This document shows, one piece after another, positions 1 to 8,358 of a stretch of 17,834 bases of DNA. The position numbers and the translations under genes were made by a program. The notes beneath the pieces are model-generated. The model had not been told where the DNA came from. It ran no database searches and worked only from the letters and a program-made list of their open reading frames with translations. The first letter of the stretch is position 1. Every line of letters starts with the position of its first letter. The stretch spans positions 1 through 17,834 of the forward strand of contig JBAQKP010000210.1 in NCBI GenBank assembly GCA_049301135.1, given 5' to 3'. Source of the DNA: JAYXXU01 sp049301135 (lineage in GTDB: Bacteria > Pseudomonadota > Gammaproteobacteria > Pseudomonadales > Moraxellaceae).

Positions 1-620
1 CTGAGATTCCGATCATGGACGGCAGCGCGGGGCCGTTTATTTATTTATTACAAGCGGCGGGCATTGCCGAGCAAGCTGCTGCAAAGCAGTTTATTCGGAT
101 TTTAAAGCCAGTTGAAGTCCGCGTAGATGACAAGCGCGCGGCTTTTTTACCGTATGAAGGCTTTGCGGTGCAATTCACCATTGATTTTGATCATCCTGCG
201 TTTGATGCCGCACACCAATCTGCCGAGGTGGATTTTTCAACCACCTCGTATGTCGAACAAGTCAGCCATGCACGTACCTTTGGATTTTTAAGAGATATTG
301 AGTATTTGCGTGCCAATAATCTGGCGCTCGGCGGCAGCTTGGACAATGCCATCGTGGTCGATGATCATGGTATCGTTAATGCGGAAGGCTTGCGCTTTGC
401 TGATGAGTTTGTCCGGCATAAGATGCTCGATGCAATTGGGGATTTGTATTTGGTCGGGCATAGTGTGATCGGCCGATTTGAAGGCTACAAATCCGGACAT
501 GCACTGAATAACTTGTTGTTACGTGCGTTACTTGAGCAGACCGATAGCTACGAAATTGTTTCATTTGATGACGAAGTTGCCTGTCCGATTCCGTATGTTC
601 AGGCGGATGTATTGGCTTAA
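1..620 (+). CDS. lpxC: UDP-3-O-acyl-N-acetylglucosamine deacetylase, 5'-truncated by the window edge
   Basis: This is the C-terminal two thirds of LpxC, the zinc enzyme that removes the N-acetyl group of UDP-3-O-acyl-GlcNAc in the first committed step of lipid A synthesis, in the cytoplasm. The frame is already open at base 3 (reading EIPIMDGSAGPF, a conserved LpxC segment) and runs to TAA at 618-620. The HKxxD zinc motif is visible at 417-431 (His, Lys, Met, Leu, Asp), followed by YLVGH and then GYKSGHALNN, which carries the catalytic histidine. Comparing the HKxxD position with E. coli His238 suggests that about 100 N-terminal residues, including the first zinc histidine, lie outside the window. 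The ATG at 15 is internal and is not the start. The next gene, dciA, is convergent, and no clear terminator hairpin lies in the 69 bases between them. Confidence 0.95.
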   Translation, partial: EIPIMDGSAGPFIYLLQAAGIAEQAAAKQFIRILKPVEVRVDDKRAAFLPYEGFAVQFTIDFDHPAFDAAHQSAEVDFSTTSYVEQVSHARTFGFLRDIEYLRANNLALGGSLDNAIVVDDHGIVNAEGLRFADEFVRHKMLDAIGDLYLVGHSVIGRFEGYKSGHALNNLLLRALLEQTDSYEIVSFDDEVACPIPYVQADVLA

Positions 621-689
621 TTTGTTTTAATTCAACGATTTTTTCATTTTTCTGTCATGTTTTTTGTGTAAAATTTGGTCTGGTTCCGG

Positions 690-1124
690 TTATTTTTTGC
701 TTGCTATTCGTAAGAAGGCTTGGTTAAGCTCAGGGTCGTCGAACAAAGTTGCAGCTTTTAACAGAACCTGCCGACTCTCTGCACTCAGTTCGGGTAGTCT
801 CTCGACAGGCGCAAATCGCGGATTGGGCAGTGGTTCAACAATCACTTTGAGTCCGCTAAGATTGGCAAATGCCGGTAATGTTTTGATTTGTTCAACATAC
901 TGTTGTTGCAAATAGCGCAGACGACTTGCAGCCGCGTGATGTTGTGCCGCAATACAAAGAATACCGTCTTCGTAAGACGCTATCTGCCAGCCTTCTCCTG
1001 CTGGCAGGAGTGGTAAAATTTGCTGCGTCATCTGTTCCAGCTTGTTGATTTGCTGCTGGAGTGATCGCAATCCCCCCGGTCGACGACCTGCCGTGCCATC
1101 AAATGGCTGTATGGGTTGTTTCAT
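690..1124 (-). CDS. dciA: DciA-type DUF721 protein (replicative helicase operator)
   Basis: This 144-residue protein belongs to the DUF721/DciA family. DciA binds the replicative helicase DnaB and helps load it at the origin in bacteria that lack E. coli-type DnaC. The body resembles the family KH-like domain: a helical start (SLQQQINKLEQMTQQILPLL), the GWQIASYEDGILCIAAQ strand region, a helix SRLRYLQQQYVEQIKTL, and LSGLKVIVEPLP. The C-terminal tail (LSAESRQVLLKAATLFDDPELNQAFLRIA) is helical. It is convergent with lpxC and divergent from the M23 peptidase gene. I recall lpxC / DUF721 / M23 as a common gene order in gammaproteobacteria, which supports the call. The ribosome site before ATG 1124 is weak. 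The family is clear by pattern; the function comes from family knowledge. Confidence 0.8.
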   Translation of the reverse strand: MKQPIQPFDGTAGRRPGGLRSLQQQINKLEQMTQQILPLLPAGEGWQIASYEDGILCIAAQHHAAASRLRYLQQQYVEQIKTLPAFANLSGLKVIVEPLPNPRFAPVERLPELSAESRQVLLKAATLFDDPELNQAFLRIASKK

Positions 1125-1210
1125 GGTCTTGTGTTATCCGTTGTTGTGGTCGCTGTCTCAGGCAAATGACCGAAGGATTTGCAAGTCAACTGGCCTTTGA
1201 TGAGGTAACT

Positions 1211-1981
1211 ATGCCAAACCAACGCCGTACAGTGTACCTGTTTTCTGTGATGATGTTGTGTGCAACGGCGGCGTATGCCGCGCCTGTGGCCAGCAATGAA
1301 GGCTATAAAGTCATCGCTACGTCGCACAGCGGCCATGCGCATGATTTGGCCGATGATATTGCGGCGTTGTCCAATCAAGCACAACGTCGCCAAGACAGCT
1401 TGGATCGTTTTGCGGAGTCACTCAGCTCCAATGTATCGCGGCCACAATATGCGATCCAGATGGAATCGAATAACCCTTACACATTGGCGGTTAAACCGGT
1501 ACGGCAAGGCGTGATTACCTCAGGTTATGGACCACGGCGTTTATTTGGTCGTTCGTTTCATAAAGGCGTGGACTTTGGCGCACCCACTGGCACACCGATT
1601 TATGCGACGGGTGCGGGCGTGGTCAGTTATTCAGGCTGGCGCACAGGCTATGGTAAGCTGGTCGAGATTGATCATGGCAACGGCTATGTGACCCGTTACG
1701 GGCATGCCAGTCGCTTGTTGGTTGAAGTTGGTGAGCAGGTTCAAGCCAATCAACATATCGCAGCAGTCGGCAGTACCGGCGACTCAACTGGACCGCATTT
1801 ACATTACGAAGTGCTCTACCAAAACCAACATAAAAACCCAGCCACCTATCTGGCGTTGGCCGATCAAGTCGATCAAGGGATTATGCCCAGTCCAGCCAAT
1901 GCGCGGTTCAGTGGTCGTGCGGTGATCGAGCGAGCGATTACTGCCGAAGAAGCGCAGATGATCATGAATGATCTGCCTTAA
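1211..1981 (+). CDS. Secreted M23-family (LytM-type) metallopeptidase
   Basis: A probable peptidoglycan endopeptidase, or an activator of cell-wall amidases, of 256 residues exported to the periplasm. I chose ATG 1211 rather than the upstream in-frame ATG 1061. It follows a GAGGT ribosome site at 1202-1206 and begins a clean signal peptide (basic MPNQRR, hydrophobic VYLFSVMMLCATA, cleavage after AYA near residue 23). The longer reading would overlap dciA. Zinc and catalytic residues are complete: H117 and D121 in HKGVDFG, H165 in RYGHAS, and H196 and H198 in HLHYE. It should therefore be an active enzyme, unlike degenerate LytM activators such as EnvC. The domain fills about residues 95-220; the first 90 residues hold a short helical stretch. 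A terminator follows directly. Confidence 0.9.
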   Translation: MPNQRRTVYLFSVMMLCATAAYAAPVASNEGYKVIATSHSGHAHDLADDIAALSNQAQRRQDSLDRFAESLSSNVSRPQYAIQMESNNPYTLAVKPVRQGVITSGYGPRRLFGRSFHKGVDFGAPTGTPIYATGAGVVSYSGWRTGYGKLVEIDHGNGYVTRYGHASRLLVEVGEQVQANQHIAAVGSTGDSTGPHLHYEVLYQNQHKNPATYLALADQVDQGIMPSPANARFSGRAVIERAITAEEAQMIMNDLP

Positions 1982-2006
1982 GTGCTAAGGTAAGATCGCT
2001 GTCATC

Positions 2007-2033
2007 AAAGCTCCGCTGGTCGGAGCTTTTTTT
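2007..2033 (+). terminator. Rho-independent terminator after the M23 peptidase gene
   Basis: A 9-bp perfect stem (AAAGCTCCG / CGGAGCTTT) with the loop CTGGT is followed by a T run. It lies 25 bases after the peptidase stop and separates that gene from aceE. Confidence 0.85.
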
Positions 2034-2047
2034 GTGGTTGTGTATTG

Positions 2048-2063
2048 ATGGCTATGCAGCCAT
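2048..2063. repeat. Short inverted repeat in the aceE upstream region
   Basis: ATGGCT-ATGC-AGCCAT is a perfect 6-bp inverted repeat with a 4-base loop, about 120 bases before the aceE start. There is no T run, so it is not a terminator. It does not resemble the E. coli PdhR operator. It could be an operator or a leader hairpin; nothing else supports either. Confidence 0.35.
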
Positions 2064-2180
2064 GAGCCGTTCGTCAATTGATCTAAATTCGCGAGACCGT
2101 CACCGAAACAGGCTTGTACCGTCAGCTTAAATCCTTTATTGCTAGAGACAGGATTAAAAACTGATGCAAAGAGGCTTGCG

Positions 2181-4925
2181 ATGCCGTTTTATCAAGATTC
2201 AGACCCACTCGAAACCCAAGAATGGCAGGATGCCTTTGATGCCGTGATTAAAAGCGTCGGACATGACCGAGCGGCATTTTTATTAAAATCACTCTACCAA
2301 CAAGCGATTGCACGGCATGTGCCGATTCAACGGTTAAATACCGGCTATCTGAATAGCATCCCGCCCGAAGAAGAAACCGGCTTGATGGGTGATGCGCATT
2401 TGGAGCGGCAGATTCGCGCCTTGATTCGTTGGAACGCGGTGGCGATGGTGATGCGTGCCAACCAAGATGATGATCTCGGTGGGCATTTGGCGACGTTTGC
2501 GTCGAGTGCAACGTTATATGATGTTGGCTTTAATCATTTTTTTCGAGCGCCAAATGATCGATTCGGCGGCGATATGATTTATTACCAAGGCCACTCCGCG
2601 CCAGGCATTTATGCCCGCTCATACCTTGAAGGCCGCCTGACCGAAGACCAAATCAAAAACTTTCGCCGTGAAGTCGGTGGCCGTGGCCTGTCGAGTTATC
2701 CGCATCCGTACTTGATGCCCGACTATTGGCAGTTTCCGACCGTGTCGATGGGACTGGGGCCAATCATGTCGATCTATCAGGCGCATATTCAAAAATACCT
2801 GATGAATCGCGGCTTGATCAAAACCGAAAATCGCAAAGTCTGGGCGTTTCTCGGTGATGGGGAAATGGATGAGCCGGAAAGCCTCGGTGCGATTGCGCTG
2901 GCCGGTCGCGAAAAGCTGGATAACCTGATCTGGGTGATCAACTGCAACTTACAGCGGCTCGATGGTCCTGTGCGCGGCAATGGTAAAATCATTCAGGAAC
3001 TGGAGTCGATTTTTCGCGGTGCAGGCTGGCGGGTGATCAAGGTGGTGTGGGGGCGGCGTTGGGATAGCCTACTGGCCAAAGACCAGACCGGCGCACTCAA
3101 GCAGCGTATGGAAGACGCGGTCGATGGCGAGTATCAGGCGTTTGAAGCGCATGGTGGTGCGTATGCGCGTGAGCATTTTTTTGGGAAATATCCTGAGTTG
3201 GCCGAGCTGGTCAAAGATCTGTCCGATCAAGACATTGATGCATTGAATCGTGGTGGACATGACCCGTATAAAGTCTATGCGGCGTATGCGGCAGCGATGA
3301 AAACTGACGGTCAGCCGACAGTGATTTTGGCTAAAACGGTCAAAGGCTATGGCCTGTCGCGCAGTGCGCAAAGCGTGAATAAAACCCACCAAATCAAAAA
3401 GCTCGACATCGATTCGCTGAAGTATTTCCGTGATCGGTTTAATTTGCCGTTTAACGATGAGCAGTTGGCGGAGTTGCCGTTTTATCGTCCGGCCGATGAT
3501 TCGCCTGAAGTCAAATACATGAAGGCGCGGCGTGAAGCGCTGGGTGGCACGTTACCGGCGCGGCGCAGTGGACATACGCCGCTAGATATGCCAGATCTGT
3601 CGGCATTTGCCAGTGTGTTGGCCGGTAGTGGTGACAAAGAGCAGTCCACCACCATGTTGATGGTGCGCTTGATCGCCATTTTGCTAAAAGACAAAGCGCT
3701 TGCGCCGAAAGTCGTGCCGATTGTGCCGGATGAGGCGCGCACGTTTGGGCTGGAAGGTATGTTCCGGCAGTTGGGGATTTATTCCGCGGTTGGGCAGTTG
3801 TACACGCCAGAAGACAGCGCCCAACTGATGAGCTATCGCGAGGCGCGTGATGGGCATATGCTGCAAGAAGGCATTAACGAAGCCGGTGCACTGAGTGCTT
3901 GGATTGCCTTGGCAACCAGTTACAGTACCAACGCGCTGCCGATGATTCCAATGTATATGTTTTATTCGATGTTTGGCTTTCAGCGGGTGGCCGATCTGAT
4001 TTGGGCAGCCGGTGACAGTCAGGCGCAGGGCTTCTTGCTGGGCGCAACCGCTGGTCGTACCACCTTAAATGGCGAAGGCTTACAGCATCAGGACGGGCAT
4101 TCGCAGATTTTTGCCAACACCGTACCGAACTGCATCAGTTATGACCCGTGCTACGGCTATGAGTTGGCGGTGATTGTGCAAGACGGTTTGCAGCGCATGT
4201 ACCAGCATGGCGAGCGGGTGTTTTATTACATGACGGTGATGAACGAAAACTACCCGCAACCGGCCATGCCAGACGGCGTGGAGCAGGGCATTCGTAAGGG
4301 ATTGTATTTATTAAAGGCAGATACGGAAGCCACGGTGCAACTGATCGGCTCTGGGGTGATTTTGCGTGAGGTCGAAAAAGCCGCACAACTGCTGAAGACC
4401 GAATACGGCATTCATGCCAACGTCTGGAGCGCGACTAGCTTGAATGAACTCGCCCGCGACGGGATGGCGTGTGACTACCACAACCGACTGCATCCGCAAG
4501 ACGAACCGCGTGTGCCGTGGGTCACCGAACAACTGCTACCCCATCGCGGCGTGGTGGTGGCGGCGACCGATTATGTGCGGGCGTATAGCGAGCAAATTCG
4601 CAGCTATCTCCCCGATAATCGTCCGTACGTTTGTCTGGGTACGGATGGTTTTGGCCGTTCGGATACCCGTGAGCAGCTCCGTGCTTACTTCGGTGTGGAT
4701 GCGGCGCATATCGTGGTCGCCACCCTGAAGCTAATGGCCGATGAAGGTGAGCTTGACGCAAGACTGGTGCGTGATGCTATTTCGAGTTTCGAGTTAGAAA
4801 CCGAGGTGCCACCACCGTGGTTGCCGCAACCACGACAGGATTATGCGCCGGATGCGGCTGTACCGAGCAATCCGAGCGAGCCGACTTTTGTGCCACTCGA
4901 TGATGCGGATCAGGAGTCAAATTAA
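2181..4925 (+). CDS. aceE: Pyruvate dehydrogenase E1 component (homodimeric type)
   Basis: E1 decarboxylates pyruvate with thiamine diphosphate and passes the acetyl group to the lipoyl domain of E2, feeding the TCA cycle. This copy has 914 residues, close to the family norm (E. coli 887). The thiamine-diphosphate motif is intact: G225-D226-G227 with acidic EMDE following, and N254-C255-N256 closing it. Other AceE blocks are easy to see, such as GHSAPGIYARSYLEGRL, the VGGRGLSSYPHPYLMPDYW region and EGLQHQDGHS. The start is ATG 2181, preceded at the right distance by AAAGAGG (2168-2174). The frame is open upstream to a TTG at 2139, but that lacks a ribosome site. Its TAA overlaps the aceF ATG by one base, so the two are one operon. 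The roughly 150 bases between the preceding terminator and the start must hold the promoter; I found no convincing -35/-10 pair there. Confidence 0.96.
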   Translation: MPFYQDSDPLETQEWQDAFDAVIKSVGHDRAAFLLKSLYQQAIARHVPIQRLNTGYLNSIPPEEETGLMGDAHLERQIRALIRWNAVAMVMRANQDDDLGGHLATFASSATLYDVGFNHFFRAPNDRFGGDMIYYQGHSAPGIYARSYLEGRLTEDQIKNFRREVGGRGLSSYPHPYLMPDYWQFPTVSMGLGPIMSIYQAHIQKYLMNRGLIKTENRKVWAFLGDGEMDEPESLGAIALAGREKLDNLIWVINCNLQRLDGPVRGNGKIIQELESIFRGAGWRVIKVVWGRRWDSLLAKDQTGALKQRMEDAVDGEYQAFEAHGGAYAREHFFGKYPELAELVKDLSDQDIDALNRGGHDPYKVYAAYAAAMKTDGQPTVILAKTVKGYGLSRSAQSVNKTHQIKKLDIDSLKYFRDRFNLPFNDEQLAELPFYRPADDSPEVKYMKARREALGGTLPARRSGHTPLDMPDLSAFASVLAGSGDKEQSTTMLMVRLIAILLKDKALAPKVVPIVPDEARTFGLEGMFRQLGIYSAVGQLYTPEDSAQLMSYREARDGHMLQEGINEAGALSAWIALATSYSTNALPMIPMYMFYSMFGFQRVADLIWAAGDSQAQGFLLGATAGRTTLNGEGLQHQDGHSQIFANTVPNCISYDPCYGYELAVIVQDGLQRMYQHGERVFYYMTVMNENYPQPAMPDGVEQGIRKGLYLLKADTEATVQLIGSGVILREVEKAAQLLKTEYGIHANVWSATSLNELARDGMACDYHNRLHPQDEPRVPWVTEQLLPHRGVVVAATDYVRAYSEQIRSYLPDNRPYVCLGTDGFGRSDTREQLRAYFGVDAAHIVVATLKLMADEGELDARLVRDAISSFELETEVPPPWLPQPRQDYAPDAAVPSNPSEPTFVPLDDADQESN

Positions 4926-6265
4926 TGGATATTAAAACCCCTGATCTGGGCGTGGACAAAGCCGAAGTGATTGAGATTTTGGTCAAGGTTGGTGACCAGA
5001 TTGAAGCCGGTCAAAGCCTGTTTGTGGTCGAGTCGAGTAAAGCCAGCGTTGAGATCCCTAGCCCTGCCGCTGGTGTGGTACAGCAAGTGCTGGTTAAGCT
5101 GGGTGATGTGGTCAGCGAAGATGTGTTGCTGCTCAAGTTGGCCGATGCTGCGTCTAAGCCAGCGCCAAGTGCAACAGAACAACCTGATGCCGCATCGCAA
5201 ACCGAAAGCACAGCTCAAGCAGTTGAGCGTGTTGAGGTTGCCAATACAGCCGACACCAAGCACGTTCAGTCTGATGACACTGTGCAGCCAAAAACACCCG
5301 ACATAGCCAAATCAACAGCACCACTCCCAACGCAAACGCCCAGTCCGGTTGATCTCTCCAGTGTATACGCAGGCCCTGCGGTACGCCAAGCGGCGCGGCA
5401 ACTGGGTGTTGATTTGCGCGAGGTGCAGGGCAGTGGTACGCATCAGCGTATCCTGAAAGAAGACGTGTATGCCTATATCAAACAACGTCTGAATCAGCCG
5501 GTTGTACCGTCTGCTGTGGCCGTGAATGCCAGTCCGGTCGGTCTGCCGCCACTGCCGAATATGGACAAATGGGGCGAGTTGCACGCCGAGCCGTTGAGCC
5601 GTTTGCAACAAGCGGCGATTCGGCATTTGGCACTCAACACCTATATCCCGCAAGTCACTCAGTTTGAGCAGGCTGATATCACCGAGCTAGAAGCCCTGCG
5701 CCAACAGTTAAAGGATGACTATAAAAAATCCGGCGTTAGCCTGACGATTTTGGCCTTTATCGCCAAAGCGGTCGCACATCTACTGTTGCAGCAGCCACGG
5801 TTCAACAGTCATTTGGCCGATGATGGTAAGCAGTTGATTGTGCGCGATGAGGTGCATCTCGGCATTGCAGTGGCGACCGATGATGGACTGATTGTGCCTG
5901 TCCTGCGCCATCCAGACCGCAAAGGCATTCGACAGATTGCCGAAGAGCTACAACAGCTTGGCCAAAAAGCCCGTGAGCAAAAACTCACGCCTGCCGATCT
6001 GTCCGGCGCAAGTTTTACCATTTCGAGCCTCGGCAATCTGGGTGGCACGGGTTTTACGCCGCTGGTCAATTGGCCACAGGTGGCTATTTTAGGCATTTCA
6101 CCTGCTGCGATGCAGCCGGTATGGGATGGGGCGCAGTTTGTCCCACGCTTGCTGTTACCGCTGTCGTTGTCGTATGACCATCGGGTGATTAATGGCGCGG
6201 ATGCGGCAGGTTTTGCAAGTCAGTTAGCGTTGTTATTGGCGGATTTGCGGCGAGTTTTGTTGTAG
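4925..6265 (+). CDS. aceF: Dihydrolipoyl acetyltransferase, E2 of pyruvate dehydrogenase, single lipoyl domain
   Basis: E2 forms the core of the pyruvate dehydrogenase complex and moves the acetyl group from lipoate to CoA. The 446 residues show three domains: one lipoyl domain (about 1-75, lipoyl lysine K39 in ESSKASVEIP); a long Ala/Pro/Thr/Gln-rich linker (about 76-145); a peripheral subunit-binding domain (VYAGPAVRQAARQLGV to YAYIKQRL, about 146-190); and a CoA-transferase core to the end. The active-site block reads DHRVINGADAA with H419. The position often Asp in other E2s is N423, a variant I recall from pseudomonads. E. coli AceF has three lipoyl domains, so this is a short form. The ATG overlaps the aceE stop (TAATG) and has AGGAG at 4912-4916. 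No lpd follows, so E3 must be encoded elsewhere. Confidence 0.95.
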   Translation: MDIKTPDLGVDKAEVIEILVKVGDQIEAGQSLFVVESSKASVEIPSPAAGVVQQVLVKLGDVVSEDVLLLKLADAASKPAPSATEQPDAASQTESTAQAVERVEVANTADTKHVQSDDTVQPKTPDIAKSTAPLPTQTPSPVDLSSVYAGPAVRQAARQLGVDLREVQGSGTHQRILKEDVYAYIKQRLNQPVVPSAVAVNASPVGLPPLPNMDKWGELHAEPLSRLQQAAIRHLALNTYIPQVTQFEQADITELEALRQQLKDDYKKSGVSLTILAFIAKAVAHLLLQQPRFNSHLADDGKQLIVRDEVHLGIAVATDDGLIVPVLRHPDRKGIRQIAEELQQLGQKAREQKLTPADLSGASFTISSLGNLGGTGFTPLVNWPQVAILGISPAAMQPVWDGAQFVPRLLLPLSLSYDHRVINGADAAGFASQLALLLADLRRVLL

Positions 6266-6366
6266 CTTGTGCACCGCAAGTGCTGCTGGCCGTGCGTGGT
6301 TTACGCAGGGTATGATGCGGGTCATTTAGACCCTATTCAACGTTTTTTAGTCAAGGAAGAGTTCTG

Positions 6367-7785
6367 ATGACGCAAGTGCATGCTTTTGCTAATGACGCGC
6401 TCGGTGCTGACGATGCGGTGGGATTGTCGGCGCGGATCAAGCGTGGCGCGTGTACGGTGGATGAGGTATTACAAGCCGCTGTGCAGCGCTTACGACTGGT
6501 CGATCCGCAAATCAACGCGGTAGTTGAGCATAACCTAGAGCAAGCACGGCAACGCGCACAGGCCACTGCAAAAAATAGCCTGTTGTACGGTGTGCCGACT
6601 TTTATCAAAGACAATTTGGATCTGGCTGGTTATGCCACGCGGATGGGTTCAGATGCAATCCAACCCAATCTGGCACGGGTCGATGGCGCGGTGACGCAGC
6701 AGATTTTGTCGTCTGGACTGATCGCTTTGGGCAAAAGCCGCATGCCGGAGTTTGGCCTGAACGCCTCAACCGAGTATATGCGGCAGCCGCCTGCGCGCAA
6801 TCCTTGGCATTTGGACTATTCGACTGGCGCATCGTCGGGCGGTTCAGCGGCCTTGGTCGCGGCAGGTGTTGTGCCGATTGCACATGCCAACGACGGCGGT
6901 GGCTCGATTCGCATTCCCGCCGCTTGTTGTGGTTTAGTCGGTTTAAAGCCCACGCGCGGCCGCTTACTCCGGCAAGATGCCTCAAAAGTCATGCCGATTG
7001 ATTTGGTGGTCGATGGCGTGGTCACCCGCAGTGTGCGCGATACGGCGTACTTTTTTGCTGAGGCCGAACGGCACTATCGTAATCCGAAATTGCCCGCTTT
7101 GGGTTTAGTGACATATCCGAGCCAAACCCGTCTGCGCATCGGGATCTTATACGATTCACCGATAGGCCGTCAGACGGACACTGAAACGCGGCACGCTGTA
7201 CAGCAGACGGCATTGTTACTTGAGCGTTTGGGTCATCAGGTTGACGAGTGTGATTTACCGTTTGGGCGGCAGTTCGCCGATGATTTTAGTTCCTATTGGG
7301 GGATGCTCTCGTTTTTACTGACGCAGTTTGGCGAAAAAATCCTTGCCACGCCGATTGCACGCGATCAGCTTGATCAGTTGACGCAAGGACTCTCTGCTTT
7401 ATATCGAAAACGGGCGTTGACCACACCACAGGTGTTGTATCGTTTACATCGTGCGAAGGCGCGCTATGCCGAGGTGTTTAGCCGTTATGATGTCATCGTG
7501 TCTCCGGTACTGGCGCATGCGACACCCGAACTGGGTTATCTGTCGCCCCAGCAGGATTTTGATCAACTGCTGACTCGATTACTCGATTATGTCTGTTTTA
7601 CCCCGATTAATAATATTACTGGCTCTCCAGCGATCAGCTTGCCGTTGGGTCGCACCCAGCACGGCTTACCGATTGGCGTGCATTTTGCAGCAGCAGATGG
7701 ACAGGATCGTCGATTGTTAGAGTTGGCTTACCAGCTTGAAGCCGCCCAGCCGTGGCAGCATCTGTATCATACCCGTCAGCAGTGA
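6367..7785 (+). CDS. Amidase-signature family hydrolase
   Basis: A 472-residue enzyme of the amidase signature family, whose members hydrolyse C-N amide bonds with a Ser-cisSer-Lys triad. The triad can be placed: K81 in FIKDN, cis-Ser S156 in GASSGGS, and nucleophile S180 in GGGSIRIPAACCGLVGLKP. The 24-residue spacing between the serines matches FAAH (S217/S241). The downstream GLKPTRGRL block is also typical. The signature fits free-standing amidases acting on small or cyclic amides; it is unlikely to be GatA, because gatB and gatC are absent and the C-terminal half differs. The natural substrate cannot be told. ATG 6367 follows AAGGAAGA (6353-6360). It lies 101 bases after aceF and could be read from it or from its own promoter. 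The small downstream gene begins 35 bases later. Confidence 0.88.
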   Translation: MTQVHAFANDALGADDAVGLSARIKRGACTVDEVLQAAVQRLRLVDPQINAVVEHNLEQARQRAQATAKNSLLYGVPTFIKDNLDLAGYATRMGSDAIQPNLARVDGAVTQQILSSGLIALGKSRMPEFGLNASTEYMRQPPARNPWHLDYSTGASSGGSAALVAAGVVPIAHANDGGGSIRIPAACCGLVGLKPTRGRLLRQDASKVMPIDLVVDGVVTRSVRDTAYFFAEAERHYRNPKLPALGLVTYPSQTRLRIGILYDSPIGRQTDTETRHAVQQTALLLERLGHQVDECDLPFGRQFADDFSSYWGMLSFLLTQFGEKILATPIARDQLDQLTQGLSALYRKRALTTPQVLYRLHRAKARYAEVFSRYDVIVSPVLAHATPELGYLSPQQDFDQLLTRLLDYVCFTPINNITGSPAISLPLGRTQHGLPIGVHFAAADGQDRRLLELAYQLEAAQPWQHLYHTRQQ

Positions 7786-7820
7786 TCATGCTGGCCTTTG
7801 AATAAGATAAGGAACATTGC

Positions 7821-8264
7821 ATGTCGTGGGGGATTCGGATTTTTGCGCTGATGATATTGGGTATGTTGTGTTGGTTGCTGTTGAAGCCACCCAGTCGCTT
7901 ACCTGCATCCAGTGCGCCGGAGTCCACCCCGACAGCATTACCCGCAATCACGACGCCGACCGTGGCCAGCTTAAATGCAACTGCGCCAGTCAGAGTGACC
8001 GTGTATCAAGAGACGGCTGCCGGTGTGCCGAGCTTTTCGGATCGGGCTGATCGCGGTCAGCCGCATGTGATTGACCACAGCAAAGGCAATACCTATCAAT
8101 CAACATATCAAGGTGAGGTCCCGAATACTGCTTCGGCGACTTATACCCCGTCCACGATTGCCAGAATAGACCCTGTCACGCATCTACGGCAAGATAACGC
8201 CAGATTCCAGCAACAAGTCCAAGCGGTCAGACAACAGCACGTCCAAGCAGCGATTGGTGAATGA
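7821..8264 (+). CDS. Small membrane-anchored protein with a DUF4124-like segment
   Basis: A 147-residue protein of unknown function. Residues about 4-22 (GIRIFALMILGMLCWLLL) form one membrane anchor, followed by a Pro/Ala/Thr/Ser-rich linker to about residue 55. The segment from VYQETAAGVPSFSDRADRG resembles the DUF4124 pattern, a Tyr and Gly followed by FSDR, found in envelope proteins of proteobacteria. The C-terminus (LRQDNARFQQQVQAVRQQHVQAA) is Gln-rich and probably helical or coiled coil. ATG 7821 has AAGGAAC at 7808-7814. It lies 35 bases after the amidase gene and is probably cotranscribed with it. DUF4124 membership is my pattern judgement. The alternative is a lineage-specific envelope protein. 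The reading frame itself looks real, given the ribosome site and codon use like its neighbours. Confidence 0.7.
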   Translation: MSWGIRIFALMILGMLCWLLLKPPSRLPASSAPESTPTALPAITTPTVASLNATAPVRVTVYQETAAGVPSFSDRADRGQPHVIDHSKGNTYQSTYQGEVPNTASATYTPSTIARIDPVTHLRQDNARFQQQVQAVRQQHVQAAIGE

Positions 8265-8323
8265 TCCTCTGCTAACTACCGCCCGATGCCGCATCATTTC
8301 GCAAAACTGCCGCACAGATCGGT

Positions 8324-8329
8324 TATACT
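8324..8329 (+). promoter_or_regulatory. Possible -10 element for guaB
   Basis: TATACT lies 30 bases before the guaB ATG. No recognisable -35 is found 16-18 bases upstream (the sequence there is A-rich), so this is a weak call. Confidence 0.35.
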
Positions 8330-8358
8330 ATTAGGTTAAACCAAATTGTGAGGCCATC

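Noticed and set aside
1061..1210. Longer N-terminus for the M23 peptidase starting at ATG 1061.
   Set aside because: It overlaps dciA, has no ribosome site, and would bury the clean signal peptide that starts at 1211.
2139..2180. TTG start 14 codons upstream of aceE.
   Set aside because: There is no ribosome site before it, whereas AAAGAGG is correctly placed before ATG 2181.
3069..3392. A 107-codon minus-strand ORF inside aceE, and similar long antisense ORFs in aceE, aceF and guaB.
   Set aside because: They are opposite-strand shadows of strongly conserved genes in moderately GC-rich DNA, without ribosome sites or recognisable protein features.
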